From contig JAWKQN010000005.1 of NCBI GenBank assembly GCA_041390125.1, forward strand, positions 230,001-294,000: a stretch of DNA of 64,000 nt, given 5' to 3'. Origin of the DNA: Gemmatimonadota bacterium (lineage in GTDB: Bacteria; Gemmatimonadota; Gemmatimonadetes; Longimicrobiales; Gaopeijiaceae). Shown one piece after another: positions 43,535 through 53,170 of the stretch. Below the pieces are notes generated by a model that worked only from the letters and a program-made list of their open reading frames with translations, had not been told where the DNA came from and did not search any database. The position numbers and the translations under genes are program-made. Every line of letters starts with the position of its first letter. Position 1 is the stretch's first letter.

Positions 43535-44656
43535 ATGCGCCCGCACGAGATCCGCCCGAGGTTGCTGCTCGGTCCCGGCCCCTCGCCGGTGTCCGAGCGC
43601 GTGCTCGCGGCCCTGGCCCGACCGACCGTCGGGCACCTGGATCCGCAGCTGCTGGCCCTGATGGACGAGATCCAGGAGGGTCTGCGCCGGGTGTTCGGCA
43701 CCACGAACCCCATGACGTTCGCGCTGTCGGCCACCGGGTCGGCGGGCATGGAGGCCGCGCTCGCCAACGTGCTGGAGCCGGGAGACGGCGCGGTCATCGG
43801 CGTCAACGGCGTCTTCGGAGGCCGGCTGGCCGAGATGGCCCGGCGCTTGGGGGCCCGGGTCGTCGAGGTGGAGGCCCCCTGGGGGGAGCCGATCCCGGAG
43901 GAGCGTTTCCTGGACGCGGTACGTCGTCTCCCGGGTGCGCGCGTCGCCGCCCTGGTGCACGCCGAGACGTCGACCGGGGTCGAGCAGCCTCTCGATGGGG
44001 TGGGCCGCGCGCTGGCGGACACGGACGCCCTGTTCCTGGTCGACGCGGTCACCTCGCTCGCGGGCATCCCCGTGGAGGTGGACGCACGGGGGATCGACAT
44101 CTGCTACGCCGGCACGCAGAAGTGCCTGGGCGTCCCCCCGGGCCTGGCGCCCATCACGTTCTCGCCCAAGGCCATGGACCGGATCGCCCGGCGGACCGTT
44201 CCCTGTCCGAGCTGGTATCTGGACGTGACGCTGATCGCGGGCTACCTGGGAGAGGAGCGGCGGTATCATCACACGGCGCCCGTGAACATGCTGTACGCGC
44301 TGCGGGAGGGGCTGGCCCTCGTGGAGGAGGAGGGCCTCGAGGCCCGGTTCGCGCGCCACCGCGCCGCAGGCGAATCCCTGCAGGCCGCGCTGGTCGAGCG
44401 CGGCTTCGGGCTCTTCGCCACCGAGGGGTTCCGGCTTCCGCAGCTCACCGCCGTGTCCCTGCCGGGCGGTCGGGACGAGGCGCCGCTGCGACGCGCGCTC
44501 CTGGAGCGGCACGGGATCGAGGTCGGCGGAGGGCTGGGACCCGCCAAAGGACGCATCTGGAGGATCGGGCTGATGGGAGAAGGCGCGCGCACGTCCGTGG
44601 TGGACCGACTGCTGGAAGGGGTGGACGCCGTGGTTGCGGTGGAGGCGCTCGCGTGA
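43535..44656 (+). CDS. Class V aminotransferase (alanine/serine-glyoxylate type)
   Basis: 373 residues. PLP enzyme with LLGPGPSPVSERVLAAL at the N-terminus, the Gly-rich SATGSAGMEAALANV, VHAETSTG, LVDAVTSLAG, and the PLP-binding Lys in CYAGTQKCLGVPPG (Lys196). It ends with GGGLGPAKGRIWRIGLMG. This fits the AGT/serine-pyruvate aminotransferase group; the substrate pair (serine or alanine with glyoxylate) is probable rather than certain. The stop overlaps the MltD GTG (GTGA). Confidence 0.9.
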   Translation: MRPHEIRPRLLLGPGPSPVSERVLAALARPTVGHLDPQLLALMDEIQEGLRRVFGTTNPMTFALSATGSAGMEAALANVLEPGDGAVIGVNGVFGGRLAEMARRLGARVVEVEAPWGEPIPEERFLDAVRRLPGARVAALVHAETSTGVEQPLDGVGRALADTDALFLVDAVTSLAGIPVEVDARGIDICYAGTQKCLGVPPGLAPITFSPKAMDRIARRTVPCPSWYLDVTLIAGYLGEERRYHHTAPVNMLYALREGLALVEEEGLEARFARHRAAGESLQAALVERGFGLFATEGFRLPQLTAVSLPGGRDEAPLRRALLERHGIEVGGGLGPAKGRIWRIGLMGEGARTSVVDRLLEGVDAVVAVEALA

Positions 44657-46278
44657 GGGCCCGGACCGGTCTCCTCGCGCTCGCGGCCCTGACGGGCTGC
44701 GCGCCGGTCGGCGGCGGGCCCGCTCCCGCCCCCGCGCCCGTGGCGGACGAGGTCCTGCCGCTCGAGCTGCCCGAACCTCCCGTCGCAGAGACCGAGACTC
44801 CCGCGGGGGAAGCCCCGGTCTGGGTGGACGTGCCCGACGAGGTCGCCGAAGCGGCGGCCGAGGATCCCCACCTGGACGAGATCCTCTCCTCGCCGCTCCG
44901 CAACCAGCCCGAGATCCGGGAGCGGATCGACTTCTGGGTCAACTTCTGGAGCACGCGCGGATCGGCTCACTTCCAGCGCTATCTCGACCGCATGGGGCGG
45001 TACCAGCCGCTCGTGGATGCGGAGATCGAGGCGCGGGGCCTGCCCCGTTCGCTGCGCTATCTCCCGATCGTCGAGTCCGGCTACAACCCGGGCGCGCAGA
45101 GCCGCGCCGCCGCGGTGGGGTTGTGGCAGTTCATGAGCGGCACCGCCCGCTTCAAGGGCCTGCGCGTCGACGGCATCGTGGATGAGCGGCTCGATCCGGT
45201 GGCCGCCACACCGGTGGCGCTGGACTACCTGGCCGAGCTGCGTGAACAGTTCGGATCGTGGTTCATGGCGCTCGCCGCCTACAACTCGGGTCCGGGCCGC
45301 ATCGGCGGCATCATCCGCCGTCACGCGCCGGATGCGCCGCGCACGGATTCGCTCTTCTGGGCGCTCTCCGATCGCATGCCCAACGAGACCAGCCACTTCG
45401 TGCCCCGCCTGTTCGCGGCCACCGAGATCGCCATGGACCCGGAGCGCTACGGGTTCCGGCTCCCCGCCGAGATCGAGGCGTTCGACTACGAGACCGTGGA
45501 GGTGGACGATGCGGTGTCGTTGGACGTGGTGGCCGAGCTGATCGACGCCGAGGAGGACGTGATCCTCGAGTTGAACCCGCATCTGCGGCAGCGCGTGACG
45601 CCTCCGGGCCGTCCCTTCACGGTACGCGTGCCCCGGGGACGCACCGTCGGCTTCGCCGAGCGCCTGGCCGAGGTGCCCCAACGCCAGCGGGTCACCTTCC
45701 TGCAGCACCAGGTGGCGCGCGGCGAGACGCTCTCCCACATCGCCGGCCGCTACGGCATCCGCGTGTCCACCCTGCAAGCGGCCAATCCCAACGTGAACCC
45801 GCGCCGCATGCGGATCGGGCAGACGCTGATCATCCCGACCGGCGGGGTGGACCGTGCGCGCATCGCGGCCGCCACGCCGGCCGCTCCGCCGAGCGCGGGC
45901 CGCGCGGACGCGGCCGAGGGCGGCGGGGAGACCACGACGACCACCGTCGCCGTCGCGACACCGGGCGGGGCGGACGTCACCCACGTGGTCCAACGCGGCG
46001 AGAACCCCTGGACCATCTCGCGGCGCTACGGCGTCCCGGTGGACGATCTGCTCGCCTGGAACTCGCTGACCAAGGGCGAGACGATCCATCCCGGCACGCG
46101 TCTCCAGGTGCGGGGCGCCCGCGTGGTGCTCTACCGGGTGCAGTCGGGGGACACCCTGTCGGGGATCGCCGCCCGCCACGGCGTGAGCGCGCGTGCGATC
46201 GCGGACGCCAATGGGCTCACGCTCCGGTCGGTGATCCGGCCGGGCGACCAGATGAAGATCCCCGTGGGGGGGAACTAG
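44653..46278 (+). CDS. mltD: Membrane-bound lytic transglycosylase MltD with three LysM domains
   Basis: 541 residues. Lipoprotein signal (VRARTGLLALAALTGC), an acidic linker, then an SLT domain (about 120-270) with LPIVESGYNPGAQS (catalytic Glu141), AVGLWQFMSGTA and ALAAYNSGPGRI. Three LysM repeats follow, starting near HQVARGETLSHIAGRYGI, HVVQRGENPWTISRRYGV and YRVQSGDTLSGIAARHGV. It cleaves murein glycan strands with 1,6-anhydro ends. The start overlaps the aminotransferase stop. A Thr-rich linker separates the first two LysMs. Confidence 0.95.
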   Translation: MRARTGLLALAALTGCAPVGGGPAPAPAPVADEVLPLELPEPPVAETETPAGEAPVWVDVPDEVAEAAAEDPHLDEILSSPLRNQPEIRERIDFWVNFWSTRGSAHFQRYLDRMGRYQPLVDAEIEARGLPRSLRYLPIVESGYNPGAQSRAAAVGLWQFMSGTARFKGLRVDGIVDERLDPVAATPVALDYLAELREQFGSWFMALAAYNSGPGRIGGIIRRHAPDAPRTDSLFWALSDRMPNETSHFVPRLFAATEIAMDPERYGFRLPAEIEAFDYETVEVDDAVSLDVVAELIDAEEDVILELNPHLRQRVTPPGRPFTVRVPRGRTVGFAERLAEVPQRQRVTFLQHQVARGETLSHIAGRYGIRVSTLQAANPNVNPRRMRIGQTLIIPTGGVDRARIAAATPAAPPSAGRADAAEGGGETTTTTVAVATPGGADVTHVVQRGENPWTISRRYGVPVDDLLAWNSLTKGETIHPGTRLQVRGARVVLYRVQSGDTLSGIAARHGVSARAIADANGLTLRSVIRPGDQMKIPVGGN

Positions 46279-46305
46279 CCGGCTTCAGACGGCTGTCGGT
46301 GCGCC

Positions 46306-46327
46306 GCCCCGCCTCGTCGGCCGGGGC
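46306..46327. terminator. Hairpin between mltD and moaC
   Basis: GCCCCG (46306-46311) pairs with CGGGGC (46322-46327), with a small inner pairing. It lies between convergent genes and has no T-run. A possible bidirectional terminator. Confidence 0.4.
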
Positions 46328-46338
46328 TCACACACCCG

Positions 46339-46848
46339 TCAGTCGGTGCCGGCGCGCCAGGTCCCCGAGCGCCCGCCCGACTTCTCCACCAGCCGCACCG
46401 CTTCGATCACCATCCCCCGGTCCACGGCCTTGACCATGTCGTACACGGTCAGCAGCGCCACGCTGGCCGCCATCAGCGCCTCCATCTCCACGCCGGTCCG
46501 GCCGTGCACGCGCGCCGTGGCCGTCACCCGCACGCCGGGCAGCTCCGGGGCGGGCTGGACGTCCACGTCGAACGAGGTCTCCGGCAGGGCGTGACACAAC
46601 GGGATGAGGTCCGCGGTGCGCTTGCCGCCCAGGATGCCGGCCAGGCGCGCCGTCCCCAGCACCTCGCCCTTCTTGCCGTCGCCCCGGATCACGCGCTCGA
46701 GCGCCTCCGCGCTCATGCGGATCCGCCCTTCCGCGATCGCGGTGCGACCGCTGATGGCCTTGCCGCCCACGTCCACCATGTGCGCCGATCCGTCCGTGCG
46801 CAGGTGGGTCAAGGCGTCGTCGTCGGGCGGGTGACCGGAGGCGTCCAT
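46339..46848 (-). CDS. moaC: Cyclic pyranopterin monophosphate synthase MoaC
   Basis: 169 residues. Second step of molybdopterin synthesis. Signatures are MVDVGGKAISGRTAIAEG, GDGKKGEVLGTARLAGILGGKRTADLIPLCHALP, GVEMEALMAASVALLTVYDMVKAVDRGM and a C-terminal KSGGRSG. Length normal. It is the last gene of the long minus-strand run and starts 11 bases after holB. It works in the same pathway as moeA at 25334. Confidence 0.95.
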   Translation of the reverse strand: MDASGHPPDDDALTHLRTDGSAHMVDVGGKAISGRTAIAEGRIRMSAEALERVIRGDGKKGEVLGTARLAGILGGKRTADLIPLCHALPETSFDVDVQPAPELPGVRVTATARVHGRTGVEMEALMAASVALLTVYDMVKAVDRGMVIEAVRLVEKSGGRSGTWRAGTD

Positions 46849-46859
46849 GGGAGGCGGGG

Positions 46860-48020
46860 TCAGGAGGCGACGGCCTGCGCGTGCAGGAGCTCGCGCAGCC
46901 GTTGGGACAGGTGGAAGAGCAGAAGCTGGGGATTGGCGTTGCCCTGGGCCAGCGCCCGGGCTTCGAAGACCGCGTCCACCGCCGGGCCGTACCGATCCGC
47001 GGGCGTGCCCAGCGCGCGCTGGATCCGCCCCAGCAGCTCCAGCTGGTCCACGCTGACCACCTGGTCCTCCAGTCCCGCGGCCACCGCCGCCAGGTCGCGC
47101 AGCCACTGGGCCGTCTCGTCCAGGAGCGGCGCCAGGCCGCGTCCGCCGGCCACGGACGCACCGACCGCGTAGGCGTAGGCGCCGTCCGGCCGGGGCGACA
47201 AGGCGGCGCGCACGAAACCCAGCGCCTCGGAGCGGACGCGCTCCAGCGCTCCCGGCCCCCCCGCGTCCGGCAGGAAGCCCAGCGCGCGCCCGAGGGAGCC
47301 GCGCCCCAGGCGGGCCGCGACCGCGGCGGCGGGGGGCGCTGCGTCGGCCCACTCGATCAGCGCGCGCTCCACGTCGGGGGTGGGAAGGGGTGCCAGGTGG
47401 AGGTGGAGCAGCCGTGACCGGATGGTCGGCAGCAGTGCGTGGGGCTCGGCGGACGTCAGGATGAAGTGGGTCGACCCCGGCGGCTCCTCGAGCAGCTTGA
47501 GCAGGGCGTTGGCGGCTTCCGGGCTCGATTCCTGAGGCACGAGGGCCTCTGCCGACCCGACCAGGAAGATCTGACGCCCCCCCTCGGAGGAGCGCTTGTG
47601 GGCCAGGCGGCGGATGGTGCGCGACGTGGCCACGAACAGGCCGACGGGCTCGTCCTGGGCGGCGGCCCGGAGCGGAGCCTCGCGGATCTCGGCAAGCGCC
47701 TCCTGCCGCGCCTCCTCCAGCTTGTCCTCCAGCCGCTCGGGGCTGCTGGCACCCTTGGGGCGGGGCAGGGGGAAGAACCAGTGCAGGTCGGGGTGCTCCA
47801 GGCGGAGCACGAGCCGGCAGGCGCGGCAGGCCCCGCAGGGCCCTCGCTCCGCGTCGGGGGCGTCGCAGAGGAGGAGCTGGGCCAGCCACAGGCCCAGGCG
47901 CTGCTTGCCCACCCCGGCGGGTCCGTGCAGGAGCAGCCCCGCCGGCAGGGCGCCGCGCGCAAAGGCGCCCGCGAGGCTCCGGCGCAGCGCGTCGTGGCCC
48001 AGGACCGGATGGAGCGTCAC
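46860..48020 (-). CDS. holB: DNA polymerase III delta-prime subunit
   Basis: 386 residues. AAA+ clamp-loader subunit: Walker A HGPAGVGKQRL, a zinc finger with four Cys (CDAPDAERGPCGACRAC), FLVGSAEALVPQESSPEAANALLKLLEEPP, then FILTSAEPHALLPTIRSR, and a helical C-terminal domain. Helps load the sliding clamp during replication. GTG start overlaps the EnvC-like stop (GTGA). The Walker A ends GKQ rather than GKT/S, as in some non-ATPase delta-prime proteins. Confidence 0.92.
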   Translation of the reverse strand: MTLHPVLGHDALRRSLAGAFARGALPAGLLLHGPAGVGKQRLGLWLAQLLLCDAPDAERGPCGACRACRLVLRLEHPDLHWFFPLPRPKGASSPERLEDKLEEARQEALAEIREAPLRAAAQDEPVGLFVATSRTIRRLAHKRSSEGGRQIFLVGSAEALVPQESSPEAANALLKLLEEPPGSTHFILTSAEPHALLPTIRSRLLHLHLAPLPTPDVERALIEWADAAPPAAAVAARLGRGSLGRALGFLPDAGGPGALERVRSEALGFVRAALSPRPDGAYAYAVGASVAGGRGLAPLLDETAQWLRDLAAVAAGLEDQVVSVDQLELLGRIQRALGTPADRYGPAVDAVFEARALAQGNANPQLLLFHLSQRLRELLHAQAVAS

Positions 48021-49243
48021 GAGCCGGGGCGCGCCTTCAGCCACTGCAGCGGATCGGTCGCCTGGGGCGAACTGCCTCCGATCCGCATGCGGACCTGGAA
48101 CTCGAGGTGGGGCCCTTCGGGTGTGTTGGCGCCCCCGACCGTCCCCAGCACCTGTCCGTCCGTGACGGACCTCCCTTCCGCCACCGTGACCCCGTCCAGG
48201 TACAGGTAGAGGGTGTAGAAGCCTTCCCCGTGGCTGAGCATCACGGTGGGCCCGTAGCCCTCGAGCGGGCCCGCGTGGACGACCAGCCCGGGCCGTACGG
48301 CATGGACCGGCGTGCCCACCGGGGCCGCGATGCCGAGGCCGTTCCACCGGAGCGCCGTGCCGTTCGGACGCTGCTCCAGCCCGAAGCGGTAGAGGATCTG
48401 TCCATCCACCGGCCAGTCCAGCGCCCCCACGTCCGCGGCCGACAGGGTGGAGGCCGCCGGAGCCGGTCCTCCCGCCACCCGCGTGCGTTGCTCCTCGGTG
48501 CGGCGCCGTTCCTCCAGGTCTTCCACCAGCGCGGTCATGCGCTGGTCGCGCGCCTCCAGCTCGGCCAGGCGGCCTTCGGCTGCCTGCGCGCTCTGGCGAT
48601 ACGTGGAGAGCGTCGCCTGATGGGTGCGCTGCACGCGTACGAGCTCGCGCTCCTCCTGCAGCTTGGCGTCACGCAGGCGGCCGAGCTCGGCGAGCTGACC
48701 CTCCAGCTCGGCGCCCTGATCCACGAGCGAACGCTCGAGCGTGGCGACCCGGTCCACGAGCGTCTGGTCCAACGACGTGAGCAGATACAGGTAGCGATAG
48801 CGGTTGAGCAGGTCCGCGAACGATTCCGCTCCGAGCAGCACGCGCACGGCGTTCAGCGGTCCACGTTTGAAGACCTCGCGTAGCCGCGTCCCCAACGCGC
48901 GTCGCTTGCGGGTCAGATCCTCGCGTGTGGAGCTGAGCGACGTGGTGATGCGGGTCACCTCGGAGGAGACGGTCTCCAGCTGGAAGTCCATCTCCACCAC
49001 GGCCGAGCGCGACGTGTTGAGCTGCCGCTCGATGTTCTGGATCTCGGAGGAGACGTCGCGCACCTGCGAGCGGAGGTTGTTCAGCTCGGTGTTGAGCCGA
49101 GCCCGCTCGGAGCGGATCTCCTCCAGCCGGCGCTGGCTCTCGGCGATCTGCTGCCGCACGTCCGCCGGCGGTTGCTGCTGGGCGGAGAGCGGGGCCGCGA
49201 GCAACGCGAAGACGGCGACGGCGCGGGGGACGAGGGCACGCAT
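48017..49243 (-). CDS. envC: EnvC-like murein hydrolase activator with a degenerate LytM domain
   Basis: 408 residues. Signal peptide (MRALVPRAVAVFALLAAPLSAQ), a long coiled coil (about 25-250, rich in Glu, Arg, Leu, Gln), and a LytM/M23-like C-terminal domain. The zinc ligands are missing: the usual HxGxD is WNGLGIAA, and the final HxH is GPHLEF. This is the pattern of E. coli EnvC, which activates amidases instead of cleaving itself. The gene is 2 bases after ftsX, which supports an FtsEX-EnvC complex. It is followed by holB. Confidence 0.9.
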   Translation of the reverse strand: MRALVPRAVAVFALLAAPLSAQQQPPADVRQQIAESQRRLEEIRSERARLNTELNNLRSQVRDVSSEIQNIERQLNTSRSAVVEMDFQLETVSSEVTRITTSLSSTREDLTRKRRALGTRLREVFKRGPLNAVRVLLGAESFADLLNRYRYLYLLTSLDQTLVDRVATLERSLVDQGAELEGQLAELGRLRDAKLQEERELVRVQRTHQATLSTYRQSAQAAEGRLAELEARDQRMTALVEDLEERRRTEEQRTRVAGGPAPAASTLSAADVGALDWPVDGQILYRFGLEQRPNGTALRWNGLGIAAPVGTPVHAVRPGLVVHAGPLEGYGPTVMLSHGEGFYTLYLYLDGVTVAEGRSVTDGQVLGTVGGANTPEGPHLEFQVRMRIGGSSPQATDPLQWLKARPGS

Positions 49244-49245
49244 CC

Positions 49246-50102
49246 TCAAACTTCCCGCAGGTACCGCCGCAGCGCCAGGGCGCTGGAGGCCGTACCGAAC
49301 ACGACACCGGCGCCCAGACCGATCAGGATCCACGACGACGGCAGGAAGGCCACCTCGAACAGGAAGCCGCGGATGGTGCGGTGCGTGAGCCAGGTGAGCC
49401 CCAGTGCCAGCAGCCCGCCCGCCAACCCCGTGACGGCACCCTCCAGCAGGAAGGGGCGGGCGACGAACCCGTTGGTGGCGCCCACCAGCCGCATGATGGC
49501 GATCTCGTCCTTGCGCGCGAAGATGGCGATGCGGATCGCCGTCCCGATGATGAGCGCCGCCACCGATGCGAACGCGAAGCCCAGGAAGAGCGACGTGAAG
49601 CCCGCGATCCGGCGCAGCAGGAAGAGCCGCTGCACCCACTCCTGCCCGTAGCGCACGTCTTCGACGAAGGGGAGGAGCGTCGCCTCGTGCGCGACCTCCT
49701 CGATGGCCTCCTCCGTGCGGAATTCCTCCTGCAGGCGGATCTCCAGCGACGCCGGCAGGGGGTTGTCGTCGAGGCCGCGGAAGGCGTCGCGGAACTCGGG
49801 CAGGTCGGCCTGGGCCCGCGCCAGCGCCTGGTCCTTGGTGACCAGCCGCACCTCCAGCACCTCCGGCCGGCGACGCAGCTGATCCTGCCCCATGGTGACG
49901 TCGAGCGCACGTGCGTCGTCGCGCAGGTAGGCGACGATCTCCACGCGTTCCTCGATGGTGGCCAGCGCCTCGCTCAGGTTGAACGCGGCCAACGAGAAGA
50001 TGCCCACCACGAAGAGGGCCAGCCCCACCATGGCGGCGGACAGTCCCGTCAGCACCGGAGCGCGGCGGAAGGCCGCCAGCGCTTCGCGCAGCGCGTAGGG
50101 CA

Positions 50103-50103
<1 letters not shown>
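49246..50103 (-). CDS. ftsX: Cell division protein FtsX
   Basis: 285 residues. ABC-family membrane partner of FtsE with four helices: the first near 20-42, then an extracytoplasmic domain (about 45-165, with VEIVAYLRDDARALDV), and three more helices in 170-280 (FTSLFLGFAFASVAALIIG, FLLEGAVTGLAGGLLALGLTW, WILIGLGAGVVFGTASSALA). It transmits FtsE activity to the murein-hydrolase activator. The ATG overlaps the ftsE stop. The EnvC-like gene follows. Confidence 0.94.
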
Positions 50104-50774
<671 letters not shown>

Positions 50775-50880
50775 GGCGCTCCGTGCCCTGGCGTTCCGTT
50801 CCGGGCGCCGGGTGGCCGCTGCGTGTCCGACCGGGCCCGGCCGGACGGTGGCCCCATGCTACCCGCGGTCCAAATCCGTG

Positions 50881-51816
50881 TCAAAGCGTGGGATCCGACA
50901 ACCGGCGCGCCAGCTGGATGGCCTCCATGAAGGACGACGGGTCGGCCCGACCGGTGCCCACCAGATCAAAGGCCGTGCCGTGATCGGGGGACGTGCGGAC
51001 GAACGGCAGCCCGAGCGTGACGTTGACCCCACCTCCGAAGGACGCCGTCTTGAAGGCGGCCATCCCCACGTCGTGGTAGGGGGCGAGCACGGCGTCGAAC
51101 TCCCCCTGGAGCGCCCGGTGGAAGACCGTATCGGCCGGGATGGGTCCCGTGAGCTCCACTCCGTTCCGCCGAGCTTCGTCCACCGCCGGGATGAGCACCC
51201 GCGCTTCTTCGTCCCCGAACAGGCCTCCGTCGGAGGCGTGGGGGTTGAGGGCGCACAGGGCCAGTCGCGGGGCGCCGATCCCCCACCGTTCCGCGAGCGA
51301 ACGCGAGGTCAGCCGTGCCGATTCCACCAGGAGCTCCGTGGTGAGGAGCTCCGGGACGCGCCGCAGCGCGACGTGCGTGGTGACCAGGAGCACCCGGAGC
51401 GGCCCCCCCAGACGCGTGCGCTCGGCCGCCATCAGCATGCCGACCCGGGGGGCCGAAGCCAGCGCACCCAGCATCTCCGTCTGGCCCGGGGTGCGATACC
51501 CGGCCACGTGCAGGGCACCCTTGTGCACGGGACCCGTCACGATGGCGTCCGCCTCTCCCGCCAGGCAGAGTTGGACGGCCCGTGTCAGCGCCAGGCCGGA
51601 CACGGCCCCGGCGGAGCGCTCGGACCCGTCGAACGGACCGACCGCCTCGAAGGTGGCGCCGGGGAACGGCCCCGCATCCCGCGCGCCGAGCACATGGAGC
51701 GGGACCCCGCGCAGGTCCTCCGACAGCTGCTCGAGCGAGCGGCGGAGCAGCTCCGGTCCCACGCCCCGGGGATCGCCGGTCGTCAGGACCAGCCCCCGGG
51801 TCCGTGCGGTCGTCAC
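50881..51816 (-). CDS. pdxA: 4-hydroxythreonine-4-phosphate dehydrogenase
   Basis: 311 residues. Vitamin B6 synthesis step. Signatures are TTGDPRGVGPELL, ADAIVTGPVHKGAL, GQTEMLGAL, LLVTTHVALRRVPELLT, and ALNPHASDGGLFGDEEARVLIPA. The metal-binding His residues and the FHRALQGEFDAVLAPYHDVGMAAFK segment are followed by FVRTSPDHGTAFDL. The GTG start overlaps the surA stop (GTGA). The surA-pdxA order is known from several bacteria. Confidence 0.94.
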   Translation of the reverse strand: MTTARTRGLVLTTGDPRGVGPELLRRSLEQLSEDLRGVPLHVLGARDAGPFPGATFEAVGPFDGSERSAGAVSGLALTRAVQLCLAGEADAIVTGPVHKGALHVAGYRTPGQTEMLGALASAPRVGMLMAAERTRLGGPLRVLLVTTHVALRRVPELLTTELLVESARLTSRSLAERWGIGAPRLALCALNPHASDGGLFGDEEARVLIPAVDEARRNGVELTGPIPADTVFHRALQGEFDAVLAPYHDVGMAAFKTASFGGGVNVTLGLPFVRTSPDHGTAFDLVGTGRADPSSFMEAIQLARRLSDPTL

Positions 51817-53147
51817 ATCCGGATCTCGACGTAGGAGCGCTCACGCAGGGAGCGCATGAGCTCCTCCAGCACCTTCTCCTGGGTCAACCGCTGCCGGATG
51901 TTCGATTCCAGGTCCGCGAAGGTGTAGTCGCCCTCCTCGCGGATCTCCACCACCTGCACCACCGCGTAGGCGTTCTGGCCGCCGTTGGCCAGCCGGATGG
52001 GACCGACGACGTCGCCCGCCGAGGCGTTCCCCAGCGCGGCCGCGTAGCCCAGTGGCAGGCTGCTCAGCTGGTCCTGCGTGGTGGTGAGCGAGTCGGGGAG
52101 CTCCTCGCTGCCGTACGTGTCGGCCAGCTCCTTCACCGACTCGCCCGCCCGGGCGCGCACCAGCAGGCTGTCCGCCAGGGCCCGGGCCCGGGTGTCGTCG
52201 TCGGCGCCCAGGTTGAAGCCGATCAGGATGTGCCGCGCCTTGCGCTCTGGACCGCGCACGCGGTCCACCTTGATGATGTGGTAGCCGAACTGGGTGCGGA
52301 TGGGGGGACTGACCTGTCCGCTGAACAGCTCGAACGCCGCGTCCTCGAACTCGCGCACGAAGCCCGATCCGCGCTTGAACCACCCCAGGTCGCCGCCGAG
52401 CTGCTTGGAGCCGGGGTCGTCCGACCAGCGGCGCGCCACCTCCTCGAAGTCGGCTCCCTCCAGCAGGGCGAAGTAGAGCGAATCGGCCTTCTGCAGGGCC
52501 AGCGAGTCCGCCTCCTCCGAAGGCGAGGGCTCCACGATGATCTGCCGGAAGGTGATCGTGGCGGGTCGGCGCTGCAGCTGTCCGCGGTTGGCGTCGAAGA
52601 ACGCCCGCATCTCCGACTCGTCGACCTCGGCCACGCGCACCGTGCGCTGCTGCTTGGCCATGTACTGCTGCTGCAGGGATTGCGCGCGCGCGTCCTGCTT
52701 GAGCATGTCCCGGAAGGCCTGCAGGCTGAGGTCCTGATCGTCCAGGATGCGCTGGAAGGCGGTCTGCCCACCGGCGCGCTGGATGCGCGCGTCGACGTCC
52801 TGGCGGACCTGCTCGTCCAGCTGCTCGTCGTTGACCTGGATGGTCGAATCCTGCAGGGCGGCCTGGATGACCAGCTGCTCGTTGACCATCTGGTCCAGGA
52901 TCTGCCGGCGCGCCTCGCGGCGCGCCGCCGAATCGGAGGGCAGCGGGGCGCCGTTCAGCTCGAGCTGGAGCTCCCGCTCCCGGAGCTGGGACAGCAGGAT
53001 GATGGAGTCCTGGGCGACCGCCACGATGCGATCCACCTCCTCGGAGGTCTGGAGCGGCACCTGGGCCGACGCCGGGGCGGTGCCCGCCAACGCCAGCGGA
53101 AGGGCGAGCAGCAGTCCGGAGAACGGGCGCATCGGAGAGATCTTCAT
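51813..53147 (-). CDS. surA: Periplasmic peptidyl-prolyl isomerase SurA-like
   Basis: 444 residues. Signal peptide (about 1-28, ending APASAQ), N-terminal SurA domain (about 30-165), then two parvulin domains. The first is FRQIIVEPSPSEEAD .. WSDDPGSKQLGGDLGWFKRGSGFVREFEDAAF, and the second begins ARHILIGFNLGADDD. It chaperones outer-membrane proteins in the periplasm. 23 bases separate it from the PpiC lipoprotein gene upstream. The ATG gives MKISPM, with a modest ribosome binding site. Confidence 0.93.
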   Translation of the reverse strand: MKISPMRPFSGLLLALPLALAGTAPASAQVPLQTSEEVDRIVAVAQDSIILLSQLRERELQLELNGAPLPSDSAARREARRQILDQMVNEQLVIQAALQDSTIQVNDEQLDEQVRQDVDARIQRAGGQTAFQRILDDQDLSLQAFRDMLKQDARAQSLQQQYMAKQQRTVRVAEVDESEMRAFFDANRGQLQRRPATITFRQIIVEPSPSEEADSLALQKADSLYFALLEGADFEEVARRWSDDPGSKQLGGDLGWFKRGSGFVREFEDAAFELFSGQVSPPIRTQFGYHIIKVDRVRGPERKARHILIGFNLGADDDTRARALADSLLVRARAGESVKELADTYGSEELPDSLTTTQDQLSSLPLGYAAALGNASAGDVVGPIRLANGGQNAYAVVQVVEIREEGDYTFADLESNIRQRLTQEKVLEELMRSLRERSYVEIRM

Positions 53148-53170
53148 GCGTTCCTAGAACCGGAGCGGGG